DNA from: JABJOR01 sp965603075
GTDB taxonomy: Bacteria > Pseudomonadota > Alphaproteobacteria > Rhodospirillales > Casp-alpha2
Assembly (NCBI GenBank): GCA_965603075.1
Contig: CBFDBO010000008.1
Location: 66,013-130,012, forward strand
Direction: 5' to 3'
Length of the DNA stretch: 64,000 bases
Positions 9,625 through 19,010 of the stretch are shown here, in pieces; the stretch's first letter is position 1, and the number at the start of each line of letters is the position of its first letter. The notes beneath the pieces are model-generated. The model saw only the letters and a list, made by a program, of their open reading frames with translations. It was not told the DNA's origin and did no database searches. The translations under genes were made by a program, and so were the position numbers.

Positions 9625-11253
9625 TCAATTATCAGGTGTCGAGTTGGTTTGCCTGTTCGCCATGGTTTCCCACATGCTTGATGCAGCCCCAGCCCCTGCT
9701 TCAGCATAAATATTGAACACTTCATCTATACCATTTTCTTTCAAGTGTTCTTCTTGATCAGGATAAAGTGCCGTGGCGACAATGGGACCAGAATAGCCGC
9801 GTTCACGAAGACGTCTTGCTGCATCAATGTTTGCTGTATGATTGGGCATGGCGAGCAGAATCATGGTTACCTCTTCATGTCCGTCGTCGAGCCGTGTCCA
9901 GAACTCAGGATGCGTTGCGTCACCCAATACCACGTCTCGCCCTGCCAAGACATTTTGTTCTACCTCGGTTTCATCCAAATCAATTCCGAGAATTTCACCC
10001 TCCGCATGAGGATGCATCTCATCATAAACCGCTTGGCCAACTCTCCCCATGCCAAAAACCAAAATCCGATTACCATCAAGAGATATATCCTCATCCCCTG
10101 GGAGGCGGTTTGTGCTTTCAAAAGCCTGTAACAAGTTATGATATTTTGCGTACAGGGTATCGGCGAAGGAGTTTAAGGGGGATGCAATCACAAATGAAAC
10201 CGATACAGCCAAGGCGATAACAGTTCCCCACTCATGTTGCAGCCAGCCTGAACTAATCGCTACGGCAGCGACGATTAAGCCGAATTCCGAATAATTTCCA
10301 AGCACGCTGGCCCCAAGGGTCGCACCACGAGCCCGGAGACGGAATTTCGTCAAAAACAGGAAGAACATGGCGAGCTTGAAAGGTAAAACGACTAAAAGTA
10401 TCAAAGCGACAACAAAGGTTTCCCACGTTGGAAGACCGGTTAATCCGATCGTCAAGAAAAAGCATACGAGGAATACATCTTTGAAGTTCATGAGGTTTTT
10501 TGACAGCTCGTTTGCTCTTGGATGCTGGGCAAATAACACGCCTAAAATGAGCGCACCGAGATCACCTTTCATTCCGACCAATTCAAACAATGCCGCCCCC
10601 CCCAAGGCCATGACGAAACCGAAAACAGAAAGAAGTTCCTTATGTCCACTGTTGGCGAGAATAAATCCCAAAAAATACCGACCCGGAATAAGTGCTAGTA
10701 ATCCAATAGCCCACACCGATGGTAGCTTTCCTGCGGAAACAGCGAGAAAAACCACGGCGGCTATATCTTGCATGACCAACACACCAATCGCCACTTGGCC
10801 GTAGCGCGAAACAAGAGCCCCCCGATCTTCCAAAGTTTTAACGGCGAAAACCGTACTTGAGAAAGAAAGGGCAAACGCAATGATGAGGGTCCCGGTTAAG
10901 TCTAACTCGCTAAACATCGCGATATTACTTAAGGCCAACCCAAATAACAGAGCCATCGTAATGAGAATAGATCCGGCCATATGAAAAGTTGTTGTTGCCC
11001 ATATTTCCGGTCGGACCAAAGTACCTATACGCAACTTCAACCCTATGGTGAAAAGCAAAAGCGTTATGCCCAAATCGGCGATTTCCATCAAGAATTGATC
11101 GCTCTCGGCACCCAAAAAATGCAAGACAAACCCCGCAACAAGAAAACCTACCATAGGGGGAAGTTTGAATTGCTTGAAAAGCAAGCCGAAGGCGAAGGCA
11201 ATCGCTATCCATGCAGGGTCACGGTAGTCGATGGAAATAAGAAATTGATCCAA
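9625..11253 (-). CDS. Kef-type monovalent cation:proton antiporter with TrkA-N domain
   Basis: A 542-residue CPA2-family antiporter. Residues about 1-375 form 12 or so membrane helices (for example FLVAGFVLHFLGAESDQF and ALSFSSTVFAVKTLEDRG). The C-terminal part is a soluble TrkA-N (RCK) domain with the nucleotide motif FGMGRVGQAV followed by an acidic ligand in GIDLDE. It probably exchanges K+ or Na+ for H+ under nucleotide or glutathione-adduct control. The reading frame is open upstream to an ATG at 11316, but GGGGAGG lies 5 bases before a TTG at 11253, which fits the start of the first membrane region better. It converges with the cyanophycin locus. Confidence 0.88.
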   Translation of the reverse strand: MDQFLISIDYRDPAWIAIAFAFGLLFKQFKLPPMVGFLVAGFVLHFLGAESDQFLMEIADLGITLLLFTIGLKLRIGTLVRPEIWATTTFHMAGSILITMALLFGLALSNIAMFSELDLTGTLIIAFALSFSSTVFAVKTLEDRGALVSRYGQVAIGVLVMQDIAAVVFLAVSAGKLPSVWAIGLLALIPGRYFLGFILANSGHKELLSVFGFVMALGGAALFELVGMKGDLGALILGVLFAQHPRANELSKNLMNFKDVFLVCFFLTIGLTGLPTWETFVVALILLVVLPFKLAMFFLFLTKFRLRARGATLGASVLGNYSEFGLIVAAVAISSGWLQHEWGTVIALAVSVSFVIASPLNSFADTLYAKYHNLLQAFESTNRLPGDEDISLDGNRILVFGMGRVGQAVYDEMHPHAEGEILGIDLDETEVEQNVLAGRDVVLGDATHPEFWTRLDDGHEEVTMILLAMPNHTANIDAARRLRERGYSGPIVATALYPDQEEHLKENGIDEVFNIYAEAGAGAASSMWETMANRQTNSTPDN

Positions 11254-11640
11254 CTTTGCCTCCCCTGAATGGCTTTTTTTTAATAGGATCCTATGACCCA
11301 TTGCACCAAAGTGCACATAAGATCAAATAAAAATAGCGCCCTATTTTTTGCGTGATTGTTGATAAAGTTACCTTAGAGCACTTGGACTAATAATACCGAT
11401 TTGCCACCTTTTGAAAAGCCAAGAACCTGAGCATTCAGTTTTCGAATTTAGAACTTAATATTTTGGATGAAAGGCAACTGAAGAACTTCCAATAATCCAC
11501 GCGACCAGCTTTGCCGAGACTGTTTCCCAAAATTATCGAGATATCATTTTACCGTCAAATGATGTATACTAGTGGGTGCTCAAATTGATGATGGAAACCA
11601 GCAACAGGATGGTGTCCATCTTCAGTGAAAGGAGGGCGCT
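11254..11640. other. Divergent intergenic region
   Basis: About 390 bp between the antiporter and the 90-residue gene. It should hold promoters for both directions. No repeat, RNA or further coding sequence was recognised. A strong ribosome site (AAGGAGG) sits at about 11629-11635, directly before the next ATG. Confidence 0.5.
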
Positions 11641-11913
11641 ATGACCCGAAACATTGAAAGACGTATGGTCGAGGTCAATGGTATCAGTATGGAAATGGCC
11701 TTGGCTGAAGCATTGCTAGGTAAAGAAAAAGTAATGGATTATTTTGACCGTCAACGCACAGAGTTGGTTGATCAAATCGAAGATTTAGAGACCCAGAAAA
11801 TGGAGGCTTTAAATCGGTTTGAAGATCGCAGCAAGATAACCTCTGCACCTAAGAAACACTCAACCACGCCTTCTAGGCTAGCGGGATTAAGGTCGATTTC
11901 TAACCTGACTTAA
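11641..11913 (+). CDS. Hypothetical protein, 90 residues, coiled-coil
   Basis: Not recognised. The ATG follows a near-perfect Shine-Dalgarno (AAGGAGG, 6 bases spacing), which supports real and probably strong translation. Residues 1-60 are charged and helical, with a heptad-like run from about 28 to 60 (MDYFDRQRTELVDQIEDLET) consistent with a short coiled coil. The last 30 residues are basic, Ser/Thr-rich and probably disordered. There is no signal peptide or membrane segment. It is alone, with a non-coding gap before the convergent GNAT gene. A small oligomeric regulator or structural protein is possible. Confidence 0.6.
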   Translation: MTRNIERRMVEVNGISMEMALAEALLGKEKVMDYFDRQRTELVDQIEDLETQKMEALNRFEDRSKITSAPKKHSTTPSRLAGLRSISNLT

Positions 11914-12081
11914 CCTCGATTTGCTCTGATGGGTTCTGTTTGCTTTGGACGGCTCAAATATTACAGATGTTTACCCTGATGACGATTCAGGCGATGAGAG
12001 ATATTGTTGTCATACGCAACATTCTCGGTTGCTATTAACCCGTAGCGGCCACAGCCATTGATAGAATGTCGCCTTCAGAAT

Positions 12082-12516
12082 CTAGCGCTGATATTTAATG
12101 AATGGCGTTAATTTGGCGACCTTGTCATATAGCCTGCGCCCTGCCTCATTAAAATCCTGAGTGAGCCAGTAAACCGAAGAACAACCGCGCTTATCGGCTT
12201 TTTTATAAACAGCCTCAATTAAAGCCCGCCCGGCGCCTTTACCGCGTACCTGTTGCGCGCTGTAGAGATCAATCAGATAACATCTGGGTTCGGGCTGCCA
12301 CGTATGAGGGTGAAAAACGTACGTCGTAAAGCCAATTAACTTACCGGTGTCATCTTCGCATACGAGGCAAAAGGGGCCATCATCTTTTGCGTCCATCAGA
12401 CGGTGCCATGTATTTTCCGTTGTCTCTGATAAGTCTACTTCATAATAATCCTGATACCCCTTCCACAAAGGGTTCCATTCGGCGCGATCTTCCGGTGTAG
12501 CTTCTCTTATTTTCAC
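12082..12516 (-). CDS. GNAT family N-acetyltransferase
   Basis: A protein of about 144 residues with the acetyl-CoA binding fold: IREATPEDRAEW at the start, a central YLIDLYSAQQVRGKGAGRALIEAV segment containing the R.kGaGraL acetyl-CoA loop (motif A), and the C-terminal YDKVA...FIKY end common to one GNAT group. The frame is open to an ATG at 12576, but the extra 20 residues are hydrophobic and family-atypical; the GTG at 12516, shortly after an AGAG, gives a normal N-terminus. Substrate unknown. It converges with the 90-residue gene and is divergent from the membrane protein downstream. Confidence 0.82.
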   Translation of the reverse strand: MKIREATPEDRAEWNPLWKGYQDYYEVDLSETTENTWHRLMDAKDDGPFCLVCEDDTGKLIGFTTYVFHPHTWQPEPRCYLIDLYSAQQVRGKGAGRALIEAVYKKADKRGCSSVYWLTQDFNEAGRRLYDKVAKLTPFIKYQR

Positions 12517-12728
12517 TGATATTCTCTTTTTTCTGACTATAAAAAGAAATTTTAGGCAAAGAACGCATGATGTCAATAATTCAAATGCGTAAGTTTGTTC
12601 TGACTAAAAGCAGACCCTAATTTGGCCTGTTTAAATTTTTTGCTTATAACCCGCCTTGGAATAATATACCTTATTTTCTATGTCATTGTTTAACAATAAA
12701 AGTAAGAAATTATCTAAGGTAAGAAACC

Positions 12729-13274
12729 ATGAATAAAAGCTGGAAAATATACTGGGTGGTGGTTGCTGTCACGGTTACGAACTACCTTACTATGGTTCTG
12801 TGGTCTCTTCCGCTGGTAAGCGAAATGGCAGATGGAGGCGTGCCTTTTGACATGCGCCCGGGAGGCTACTCCTTCGAAGAGGCTCAGGTATTCCTGACAT
12901 CAATGAATAACGAGGGTCGCGATTTCTATCTCAATACTCAACAGCTTCTAGATTTCTTTTATCCCACTTTATTCGCAATTTCGGTTGCCATTCCCTTGGC
13001 CCATTTGTTACCACGGTACTGGGGATGGCCATTGGCGTTGTTAGCTATTGTAGCAGGATGCTTCGATCATCTTGAGAATAGCGCCGTAGCTATAATGCTA
13101 CGAATTGAGCCAAATTTGGTCACTGAGGCCATGGTTTCATCTGCAAATAGTTGGACATTGGCTAAGTCGATCTCGACCTCTATCGCTTCGATAGCTCTGG
13201 TTATAGTTCTTTGCATTAAGGGCATTGTTTGGTTGAAAACACGAAAAAAGGAAGTCGGGCAACCAAATCTTTAG
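12729..13274 (+). CDS. Hypothetical membrane protein (181 residues)
   Basis: Not assigned to a family. Four hydrophobic helices are visible: about 6-28, 75-97, 100-120 and 145-170. A polar loop (30-70) lies between the first and second. The segment AGCFDHLENSAVAIML, with Asp-His and Glu-Asn at the membrane face, is the most distinctive part. The ATG follows an AAGGTAAGAAACC leader. It is a single gene between two minus-strand genes. A DoxX-like or small integral membrane family is possible but not supported by a motif. Confidence 0.65.
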   Translation: MNKSWKIYWVVVAVTVTNYLTMVLWSLPLVSEMADGGVPFDMRPGGYSFEEAQVFLTSMNNEGRDFYLNTQQLLDFFYPTLFAISVAIPLAHLLPRYWGWPLALLAIVAGCFDHLENSAVAIMLRIEPNLVTEAMVSSANSWTLAKSISTSIASIALVIVLCIKGIVWLKTRKKEVGQPNL

Positions 13275-13430
13275 CTTGTCTGATATTGGCTACAAACGGA
13301 AGTTCTGGTCAACACCCAATAGCGTCTGCTTAACATGAAAGTTAAAGGCCATCAGGGGGCGCATCAGGCCGGATTAAGACGTTTCATCAGGGAAGCTAAC
13401 TTCAACGAGTCGCTTCGTAAAAACCTCATA

Positions 13431-13456
13431 AAAAAAGGGGAGGCCGAAGCCTCCCC
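13431..13456 (-). terminator. Rho-independent terminator of the phosphonate operon
   Basis: An 8-bp perfect stem (GGGGAGGC/GCCTCCCC) at 13437-13456 closes a loop that reads TTCG on the minus strand. This is the very stable C(UUCG)G tetraloop, and it is followed on the minus strand by a run of six T (13431-13436). It lies about 25 bp after the stop of phnY, so it marks the end of the phosphonate operon. Confidence 0.9.
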
Positions 13457-13481
13457 AATCTAAGATAAAAATTTCGTAATA

Positions 13482-14939
13482 TTATTGGTAATTACCCCAA
13501 GGTAGGGAATGGGTTTTAACGTTGGTGTAACTCTTCATGGCTTCTAGAACGCCCTCTTTATAACCAAGACCAGAATCTTTAATGCCGCCAAAGGGTGACA
13601 TTTCAATACGGTAGCCCGGTACTTCCCAAACGTTGACGGTACCGGTTTCGATCTGTTCGATACATTTTTGGATGTAATCCCAGTTCTGGGTGCAGATACC
13701 CGATGACAAACCGAAGGCCGTTGAGTTGGCAATACGGATGGCATCATCGATATCTTTGATGCGAATGATCGGGATTGGAGGACCGAATGTTTCTTCACGG
13801 ACCAGATCACAATCATAAGGTACATGATCCAGCACGGTTGGTGAATAAAGGGCGCCTTCACGGATATTTCCGTAGAGCAGCTTGGCCCCTTTATCGATGG
13901 CGTCATTGACGCGAGCCTCAAATAATTTGGCAGCCCCTTCGTGAATAACCGTGCCCATTTCAGTCGCCGGGTCCATGGGATCACCATATTTGATCTGTTT
14001 GGCGCGTTCTGTGACGAGGGCAGCAAATTCATCAGCCACAGACTCGACGCATAAAATACGTTTAACAGCCGTACAACGTTGGCCTGAATTTTTGGTGGCA
14101 CCCAGCACAGCCATATCGGCCGCTTTTTTAAGATCCGCATCTTCCATAATAATTAAGGGTGCGTTTCCGCCCAGTTCAAGAACGGTACGGCGATAACCAG
14201 CCCGTTCTGCAATCATTTTACCAACAGGGACGCCGCCCGTGAAGGTCACCAGATTAGCATGTTCATTGGTGATCATGGCGTCGCCCATATCTTCGGGTAA
14301 TCCGGTGATAACAGAGAACATTTCAGGTGGCAGACCAGCGTCATAAAGTACATCAGCCAACATCAAACACGTCAGCGGTGTGAGTTCCGTAGGCTTTAAC
14401 ACCATGCAGTTATTGGTCGCTATCGAGGGGGCGATTTTATGAGAAGGCATGTTCAAGGGATGATTAAACGGTGTGATGGCCGATATTGCGGTCAGGGGAT
14501 GACGGCTGGTGAAAATCCGGCGCTGTTTACCGTGGGGGGTAATATCGCAAGAATAGCTTTCGCCATCATCAAGAATAGCCAATTGGCCAGCGAGAGTGAA
14601 CACATCATACGCCCGGCCAACTTCATAGAGCGAGTCTTGTTTACAGATGCCCGCTTCGGCGGTGATGGTATCGGAGATTTCCTCTTTACGTTCAATGAGA
14701 ATCTCAGCCGTGTTCATAAGAATTTTCTGACGGTCATAACGGGTCAGCGTTGGTTTGTAATCAGCGGCAATCTGGAAGGCCTCGGTGACTTGTGCTTCTG
14801 TGGCCCGTGGGGCGGTACCGACGACTTCGCCTGTATAGGGGTTCAAGACTTCGAAGACGCGATCACTATCAACCATTTTCCCAGCAATACGCATGGGTTC
14901 ATGACGGACGGTAGATTTATTGTTAGTTGATACAGACAT
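13482..14939 (-). CDS. phnY: Phosphonoacetaldehyde dehydrogenase
   Basis: A 485-residue NAD-dependent aldehyde dehydrogenase. The catalytic cysteine is Cys289 in NSGQRCTAVKR and the general base Glu255 in ELGGNAP; the NAD-binding ITPFNHPLN and FTGG motifs are present. ALDH is a broad superfamily. The specific call comes from context: the gene begins 17 bp after phosphonoacetate hydrolase and follows PhnW, the classic PhnW-PhnY-PhnA route in which phosphonoacetaldehyde is oxidised to phosphonoacetate. It is the last gene of the operon, followed by a strong terminator. No truncation or odd residue was seen. Confidence 0.9.
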   Translation of the reverse strand: MSVSTNNKSTVRHEPMRIAGKMVDSDRVFEVLNPYTGEVVGTAPRATEAQVTEAFQIAADYKPTLTRYDRQKILMNTAEILIERKEEISDTITAEAGICKQDSLYEVGRAYDVFTLAGQLAILDDGESYSCDITPHGKQRRIFTSRHPLTAISAITPFNHPLNMPSHKIAPSIATNNCMVLKPTELTPLTCLMLADVLYDAGLPPEMFSVITGLPEDMGDAMITNEHANLVTFTGGVPVGKMIAERAGYRRTVLELGGNAPLIIMEDADLKKAADMAVLGATKNSGQRCTAVKRILCVESVADEFAALVTERAKQIKYGDPMDPATEMGTVIHEGAAKLFEARVNDAIDKGAKLLYGNIREGALYSPTVLDHVPYDCDLVREETFGPPIPIIRIKDIDDAIRIANSTAFGLSSGICTQNWDYIQKCIEQIETGTVNVWEVPGYRIEMSPFGGIKDSGLGYKEGVLEAMKSYTNVKTHSLPWGNYQ

Positions 14940-14956
14940 AGTGCGATCCTTTTAGG

Positions 14957-16210
14957 TTAGCTCTGTAGATGATTAAGGGCTATTTCAAAAATATCAAAAT
15001 TACGAAGCCGGCCTTGTTGGGCGGACTCGATGACGGGGGAGCTGAATAACAGGGGGACGCGTTGTTCAGAAAGTCCACCATGAGAACGCAACGGAACATC
15101 AAGACCGGAGAGATCATGACGCTCCGGCGCGGTGCCGATAGCTGTATCTTTCTTTGATATTACAACAATATCGCCGACCAATTCAGGGGGCAGTTCAAAA
15201 CGCGCGCAAGCCTCCTCATTGGTTAAGGCAACCTCAACGCCCTCAATGGCTTCAATCTTAGAACATAACGCCGCCAAATCTTCACCCGCTGGCAGATATA
15301 CCGTTCCATACCCCCCTAGGGCACCGTGATGCACGACATACGGATCTGTTATGGGCAAAATCACGCGCGCGGCGCCCGCGTCCATCCAGTCATCAAGAAC
15401 TTCCTGTAGGTAGATGACTTTGGGCTGACTGTCGGATGTATGATGTTTGGCGCTCATGCCGTGATCCGCGGTGATGGCAATGGTTGCCCCCAGATCAACA
15501 AGCTGGGACCAATACCCATCCATCATGGCATAAAAGCTATTTGCCCCGTCTGATCCCGGCGCAAATTTATGTTGAATATAGTCCGTGGTCGATAAGTACA
15601 TAAGATCAGGTCGTTCGCTTTCTAGCAATTTAACCCCGGCTGCGAAAATAAATTCCGAAAGATCGGCACTGTAAACCGATGGTAAAGGTTTACCGACCAT
15701 TTCCAGCACACCTTCAATGCCGTGGGTCGCGAGGGTAGCCTCATCACATTTTTCTGACGAAAAACTGATGGCGCGACCGCTGGTAAAATCAAGGCCTTTG
15801 CCCAATAACGTCCGTAGTTTGTCCTTGGCGGTCACCACAGCAACTGTGGCCCCCGCATCATGGAAGGATTTAAAGATGGTATCGGTACGTAGATATTTAG
15901 GGTCATTCATCATGACCTCTTCGCCCGTATCCGGGTCCAGAATGAAATTACCACAAATGCCATGCACGGCGGGGGGACAGCCTGTCACAATGGAAAGGTT
16001 ATTGGGATTGGTAAAAGACGGGACCACACAATCAGCCCGTAGATCAGAACCATTCGCCAACATTTTTGCCGTAAAAGGCATGACGCCCGCTTTAATGGCT
16101 TCTTCAATATAGTCAGGCTCAGAGCCATCGACGCAAATAACCACAAGGGGGTTTTTAGGCCAAGCATATGTACGGTCATTGATGGAAAGAGAGGTCGGAT
16201 TCTCACTCAT
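14957..16210 (-). CDS. phnA: Phosphonoacetate hydrolase
   Basis: A 417-residue zinc enzyme of the alkaline-phosphatase superfamily that cleaves phosphonoacetate to acetate and phosphate. Metal and nucleophile residues are visible: Asp28 in CVDGSEPDYI, the catalytic Thr67 in PSFTNPNNLSIVTG, Asp210 and His214 in STTDYIQHK, Asp249-His250 in ADHGM, and a C-terminal SHGG histidine. The length is typical. It lies 39 bp after phnW and 17 bp before phnY. The product phosphate could be handled by the adjacent DUF47-PiT pair. Not to be confused with the unrelated PhnA zinc-ribbon protein of E. coli. Confidence 0.94.
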   Translation of the reverse strand: MSENPTSLSINDRTYAWPKNPLVVICVDGSEPDYIEEAIKAGVMPFTAKMLANGSDLRADCVVPSFTNPNNLSIVTGCPPAVHGICGNFILDPDTGEEVMMNDPKYLRTDTIFKSFHDAGATVAVVTAKDKLRTLLGKGLDFTSGRAISFSSEKCDEATLATHGIEGVLEMVGKPLPSVYSADLSEFIFAAGVKLLESERPDLMYLSTTDYIQHKFAPGSDGANSFYAMMDGYWSQLVDLGATIAITADHGMSAKHHTSDSQPKVIYLQEVLDDWMDAGAARVILPITDPYVVHHGALGGYGTVYLPAGEDLAALCSKIEAIEGVEVALTNEEACARFELPPELVGDIVVISKKDTAIGTAPERHDLSGLDVPLRSHGGLSEQRVPLLFSSPVIESAQQGRLRNFDIFEIALNHLQS

Positions 16211-16249
16211 AAATGTATTCCTTCTTTAAGGTAGGACAACTCACAGGCC

Positions 16250-17362
16250 TTACGCCGCGCCTGATGAGACACCCATTTCATCCAAAATTGTTTTGATGAT
16301 AGCCAAAACACCCCGCATCTGTTCTTCACCTACATTTCCAATACACCCGATACGGAAACTAGGGGCGACCGTCAGCTTACCGGGATAGATGATATAACCG
16401 CGATCTTTCAAATTGTCATAAAATTTATCAAAATCGAAAGCCGGATCGGCGGGCATTTTAAAGGTAACAATAATCGGTGCTTGTAGATTATCGGATAATA
16501 ACGTCTCGAAACCTAAAGCACGCATGCCTTCGGTCAAAATGCGGCGGTTATTATCATAGCGTTTATAACGACCCGGTTGACCGCCCGCTGCTTCATATTG
16601 TGTGATGGCGCTGTAAAAAGAAGCGATCACGTGTATAGGGGGGGTGAAACGCCATTGTTTATTGGCTTCCATAGCCTTCCATTGTTCATAAAGATCAAGA
16701 CTTAATGAATGGGAATTACCCTGACATTCTTCCAATACTGTTTCGCGGATAATCGCAAACCCTAGTCCCGGAACACCTTCTAAACATTTATTTGATGACG
16801 CCATAATCGCGTCGAACTTAATATCCTTAGCGGTGATAGGCAGGGCGCCAAAAGCGCTCATGCTATCGATAATCAGGCTACGCTCCAAGCGATCAACGAT
16901 TGCCGCAACATCACCGATCGGATTCAAAATGCCCGATGTGGTTTCGCAGTGGATAACACAGACATGAGAAATAGAGGCATCACGAATAAGGGTTTCTTCT
17001 AAGGCATCAAGATCAACGGGGGTATCTTCTGGAGTTTCAATGGTTATATAGTTGCGATTTGCATAATCAAGAATTTTGGCCATACGGACACCGTACGCGC
17101 CATTGATCAAAATAAGTGCCTTACCGTCGCGGGGGATTAGGGTGCAGAGTGCTGCTTCGACTGTAAATGTGCCACTCCCTTGCAGGGGAACACACACGTG
17201 CGTTCCTTCACCACCAGCAATGCGAACAAGAGACGCGCGCATTTTGGCATTCATCTCAATGAATGAGGCATCGCGCGAGCCCCAATCATGAAGCATGGCT
17301 TCTTTGGTTTGCATAGTTGTGGTGAGCGGGCCCGGGGTTAATAACCATGGATCTTGCGTCAT
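16250..17362 (-). CDS. phnW: 2-aminoethylphosphonate-pyruvate transaminase
   Basis: A 370-residue PLP enzyme (aminotransferase class V) that converts 2-aminoethylphosphonate and pyruvate to phosphonoacetaldehyde and alanine. The N-terminus TQDPWLLTPGPLTTT is diagnostic. Asp166 (IIDSMSAFGALP) and the PLP lysine Lys192 (ASSNKCLEGVPG) are in place. The frame is open for eight more codons, but AGGAG lies 8 bases before the ATG at 17362, which fixes the start. A 114-bp gap with repeat motifs separates it from the upstream lyase gene, so a second promoter is possible here. Confidence 0.95.
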   Translation of the reverse strand: MTQDPWLLTPGPLTTTMQTKEAMLHDWGSRDASFIEMNAKMRASLVRIAGGEGTHVCVPLQGSGTFTVEAALCTLIPRDGKALILINGAYGVRMAKILDYANRNYITIETPEDTPVDLDALEETLIRDASISHVCVIHCETTSGILNPIGDVAAIVDRLERSLIIDSMSAFGALPITAKDIKFDAIMASSNKCLEGVPGLGFAIIRETVLEECQGNSHSLSLDLYEQWKAMEANKQWRFTPPIHVIASFYSAITQYEAAGGQPGRYKRYDNNRRILTEGMRALGFETLLSDNLQAPIIVTFKMPADPAFDFDKFYDNLKDRGYIIYPGKLTVAPSFRIGCIGNVGEEQMRGVLAIIKTILDEMGVSSGAA

Positions 17363-17420
17363 ATGGATTGCTCCTATTTGCATCAATTATTGTAAGGTGT
17401 CATTCATGTTGACGCACTAT

Positions 17421-17460
17421 CGGTCATGATCGGTCATAAAGCCACATAAAAATACATTGT
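17421..17460. promoter_or_regulatory. Candidate operator: ten-base direct repeats upstream of phnW
   Basis: CGGTCATGAT, CGGTCATAAA and GCCACATAAA follow each other at exactly ten-base spacing (17421-17450). The block lies 60-100 bp before the phnW start. Closely related sequence occurs before the lyase gene and before the DUF47-PiT pair. The shape suggests a regulator binding one helical turn apart, such as the local DeoR protein; a Pho-box-like role is an alternative because GTCAT resembles PhoB half-sites. Confidence 0.5.
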
Positions 17461-17476
17461 CCAATAAAAATTATTT

Positions 17477-18868
17477 TCATGTTTGTTCTGCTAAAATAGC
17501 ATCCTCAATAATGCTAAACGCATGATCTATATTACTTTTTGACGTTATGAGGGGCGGATATAAAGTTAAAACATTGCCCATGCTGTTTTTAAAACTCAGT
17601 CCATTTTCCAGACAACGATAAAGAATTCTATCAGCCAGAGCCGGATCAGGTGATTTATCCGACTTGCTGGTAACCATTTCAATGCCCATAACCAAACCGA
17701 TTCCGCGTACATCACCGATCGTTTCATGACGATCTTTCAGGGCGTGAAGGCGATCGAGAGCGTACGCACCAACTATCGCTGCATTTTCGACCAAATTTTC
17801 TTCTTCAATAATTTGAATGGTTGTAAGGGCTGCCCTTGAGGTTACAGGGTTTTTCTCATGGGTATAATGACCGATGGATTTATCGCCCGCGATGTCTAAG
17901 TCTGGATGGGCGATCATGGCGGCAATGGGCAATATCCCCCCGCCGAGCGCCTTGCCACAGACCAGAATATCCGGTGTCGCATCAAAATGTTCACAAGAAA
18001 ACATCTTGCCCGTTTTACCTAAACCATTGGGGATTTCATCGAAGATTAAAACAGCGCCGGCCTTATGACAGGCCTGCCTTACTTGTTTCCAAAATCCAGG
18101 CGGTGGAATATAGGGAACGGCGCGAACGGGTTCGGCGATAACGGCGGCAACATCACCTTCTTTCTCAAGCACATAATCGATCATATTGGCACATGCTAAA
18201 CCACATACTTCAAAGTTAGACTTACCATCACGGTCTTCATGTCCGTAAGGGCACCGGTAACAGGCAAAAGGGGCGACATGTTCTGTTCCGGGCAGGAGGG
18301 GACCAATAGGATGGCCGCGAAACAACTCTTCACCGCCCACACTGGTTCCACCAAAACCGGCACCGTGAAAACTGTCCCAAAACGATATGGTCTTATGTCG
18401 TCCGGTTGCCATACGCGCCAGTTTCAAGGCCATTTCAATAGCGTCAGAACCACCGGTCGACAATAAAACGCGGCTTAAATCACCCGGCGTGATCTCCCCC
18501 AATTTACGGGCCAGTTCTACGGCAGGATCACTGGTAAAACGCCTCGGGGTAAAGGGAAGGTCATCCATCTGTTTCTTAATGGCTTTAATAAGCCTTGGAT
18601 GTCCGTACCCGATATGATGGACGTTATTACCATGGAAATCCATATAACGACGACCATCGGTATCTTCTAACCAAAGCCCTTCGGCTTTTTTAATGGCAGA
18701 GAGGCAGGGGGTGGACAGGGATTGTTTTAGGAAAACCTCGGCGTCATCGGCCAGAAGTTTTTTGGTAGCGGGATCGGTTTGTTTTTCATGCCATTTTACA
18801 CGGTTAGGGCTTAGATTATTATCCCCTTCGCCTTGTGAAGAAACAAAACCGTCTACATCAACCGCCAT
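17477..18868 (-). CDS. Class-III aminotransferase-fold enzyme, probable (R)-1-hydroxy-2-aminoethylphosphonate ammonia-lyase (PbfA-like)
   Basis: A 463-residue PLP enzyme of aminotransferase class III. PLP residues are Asp277 (LIFDEIPNG) and Lys306 (VCGKALGGG). A cysteine-bearing insert (FACYRCPYGHEDRD, then CGLAC, about 201-225) is unlike ordinary omega-aminotransferases. Class III proteins located directly before phnW include PbfA, which eliminates ammonia from (R)-1-hydroxy-2-aminoethylphosphonate to give phosphonoacetaldehyde and so feeds the same PhnY-PhnA path. The position here, first gene of the operon and divergent from a regulator, fits that role. A simple transaminase for another aminophosphonate cannot be excluded. 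The fold is certain; the specific reaction is inference. Confidence 0.75.
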   Translation of the reverse strand: MAVDVDGFVSSQGEGDNNLSPNRVKWHEKQTDPATKKLLADDAEVFLKQSLSTPCLSAIKKAEGLWLEDTDGRRYMDFHGNNVHHIGYGHPRLIKAIKKQMDDLPFTPRRFTSDPAVELARKLGEITPGDLSRVLLSTGGSDAIEMALKLARMATGRHKTISFWDSFHGAGFGGTSVGGEELFRGHPIGPLLPGTEHVAPFACYRCPYGHEDRDGKSNFEVCGLACANMIDYVLEKEGDVAAVIAEPVRAVPYIPPPGFWKQVRQACHKAGAVLIFDEIPNGLGKTGKMFSCEHFDATPDILVCGKALGGGILPIAAMIAHPDLDIAGDKSIGHYTHEKNPVTSRAALTTIQIIEEENLVENAAIVGAYALDRLHALKDRHETIGDVRGIGLVMGIEMVTSKSDKSPDPALADRILYRCLENGLSFKNSMGNVLTLYPPLITSKSNIDHAFSIIEDAILAEQT

Positions 18869-18910
18869 GATTTTTCTCTTTTGTAAGGTTAATTATAAAT
18901 TTTTAATTGT

Positions 18911-18960
18911 TGTATCGGTCAAAATTCCACATAATAACAACTAAAGCCACATAAATTTAT
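18911..18960. promoter_or_regulatory. Divergent promoter region with CCACATAA repeats
   Basis: Within the 142-bp gap between the lyase gene and the DeoR regulator, CGGTCAAAATTCCACATAA (18916-18934) and AAAGCCACATAAA (18943-18955) repeat the sequence found upstream of phnW. One site cluster between two divergent genes would allow control of the operon and autoregulation by the DeoR protein. The match is by eye. Confidence 0.5.
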
Positions 18961-19010
18961 GATTGTTATGAGGCATTAACGAGATACTTAAAAAATATTT
19001 AGGGATAACC

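Noticed and set aside
10367..10804. 145-codon plus-strand frame opposite the antiporter
   Set aside because: Antisense shadow of a clear membrane-protein gene.
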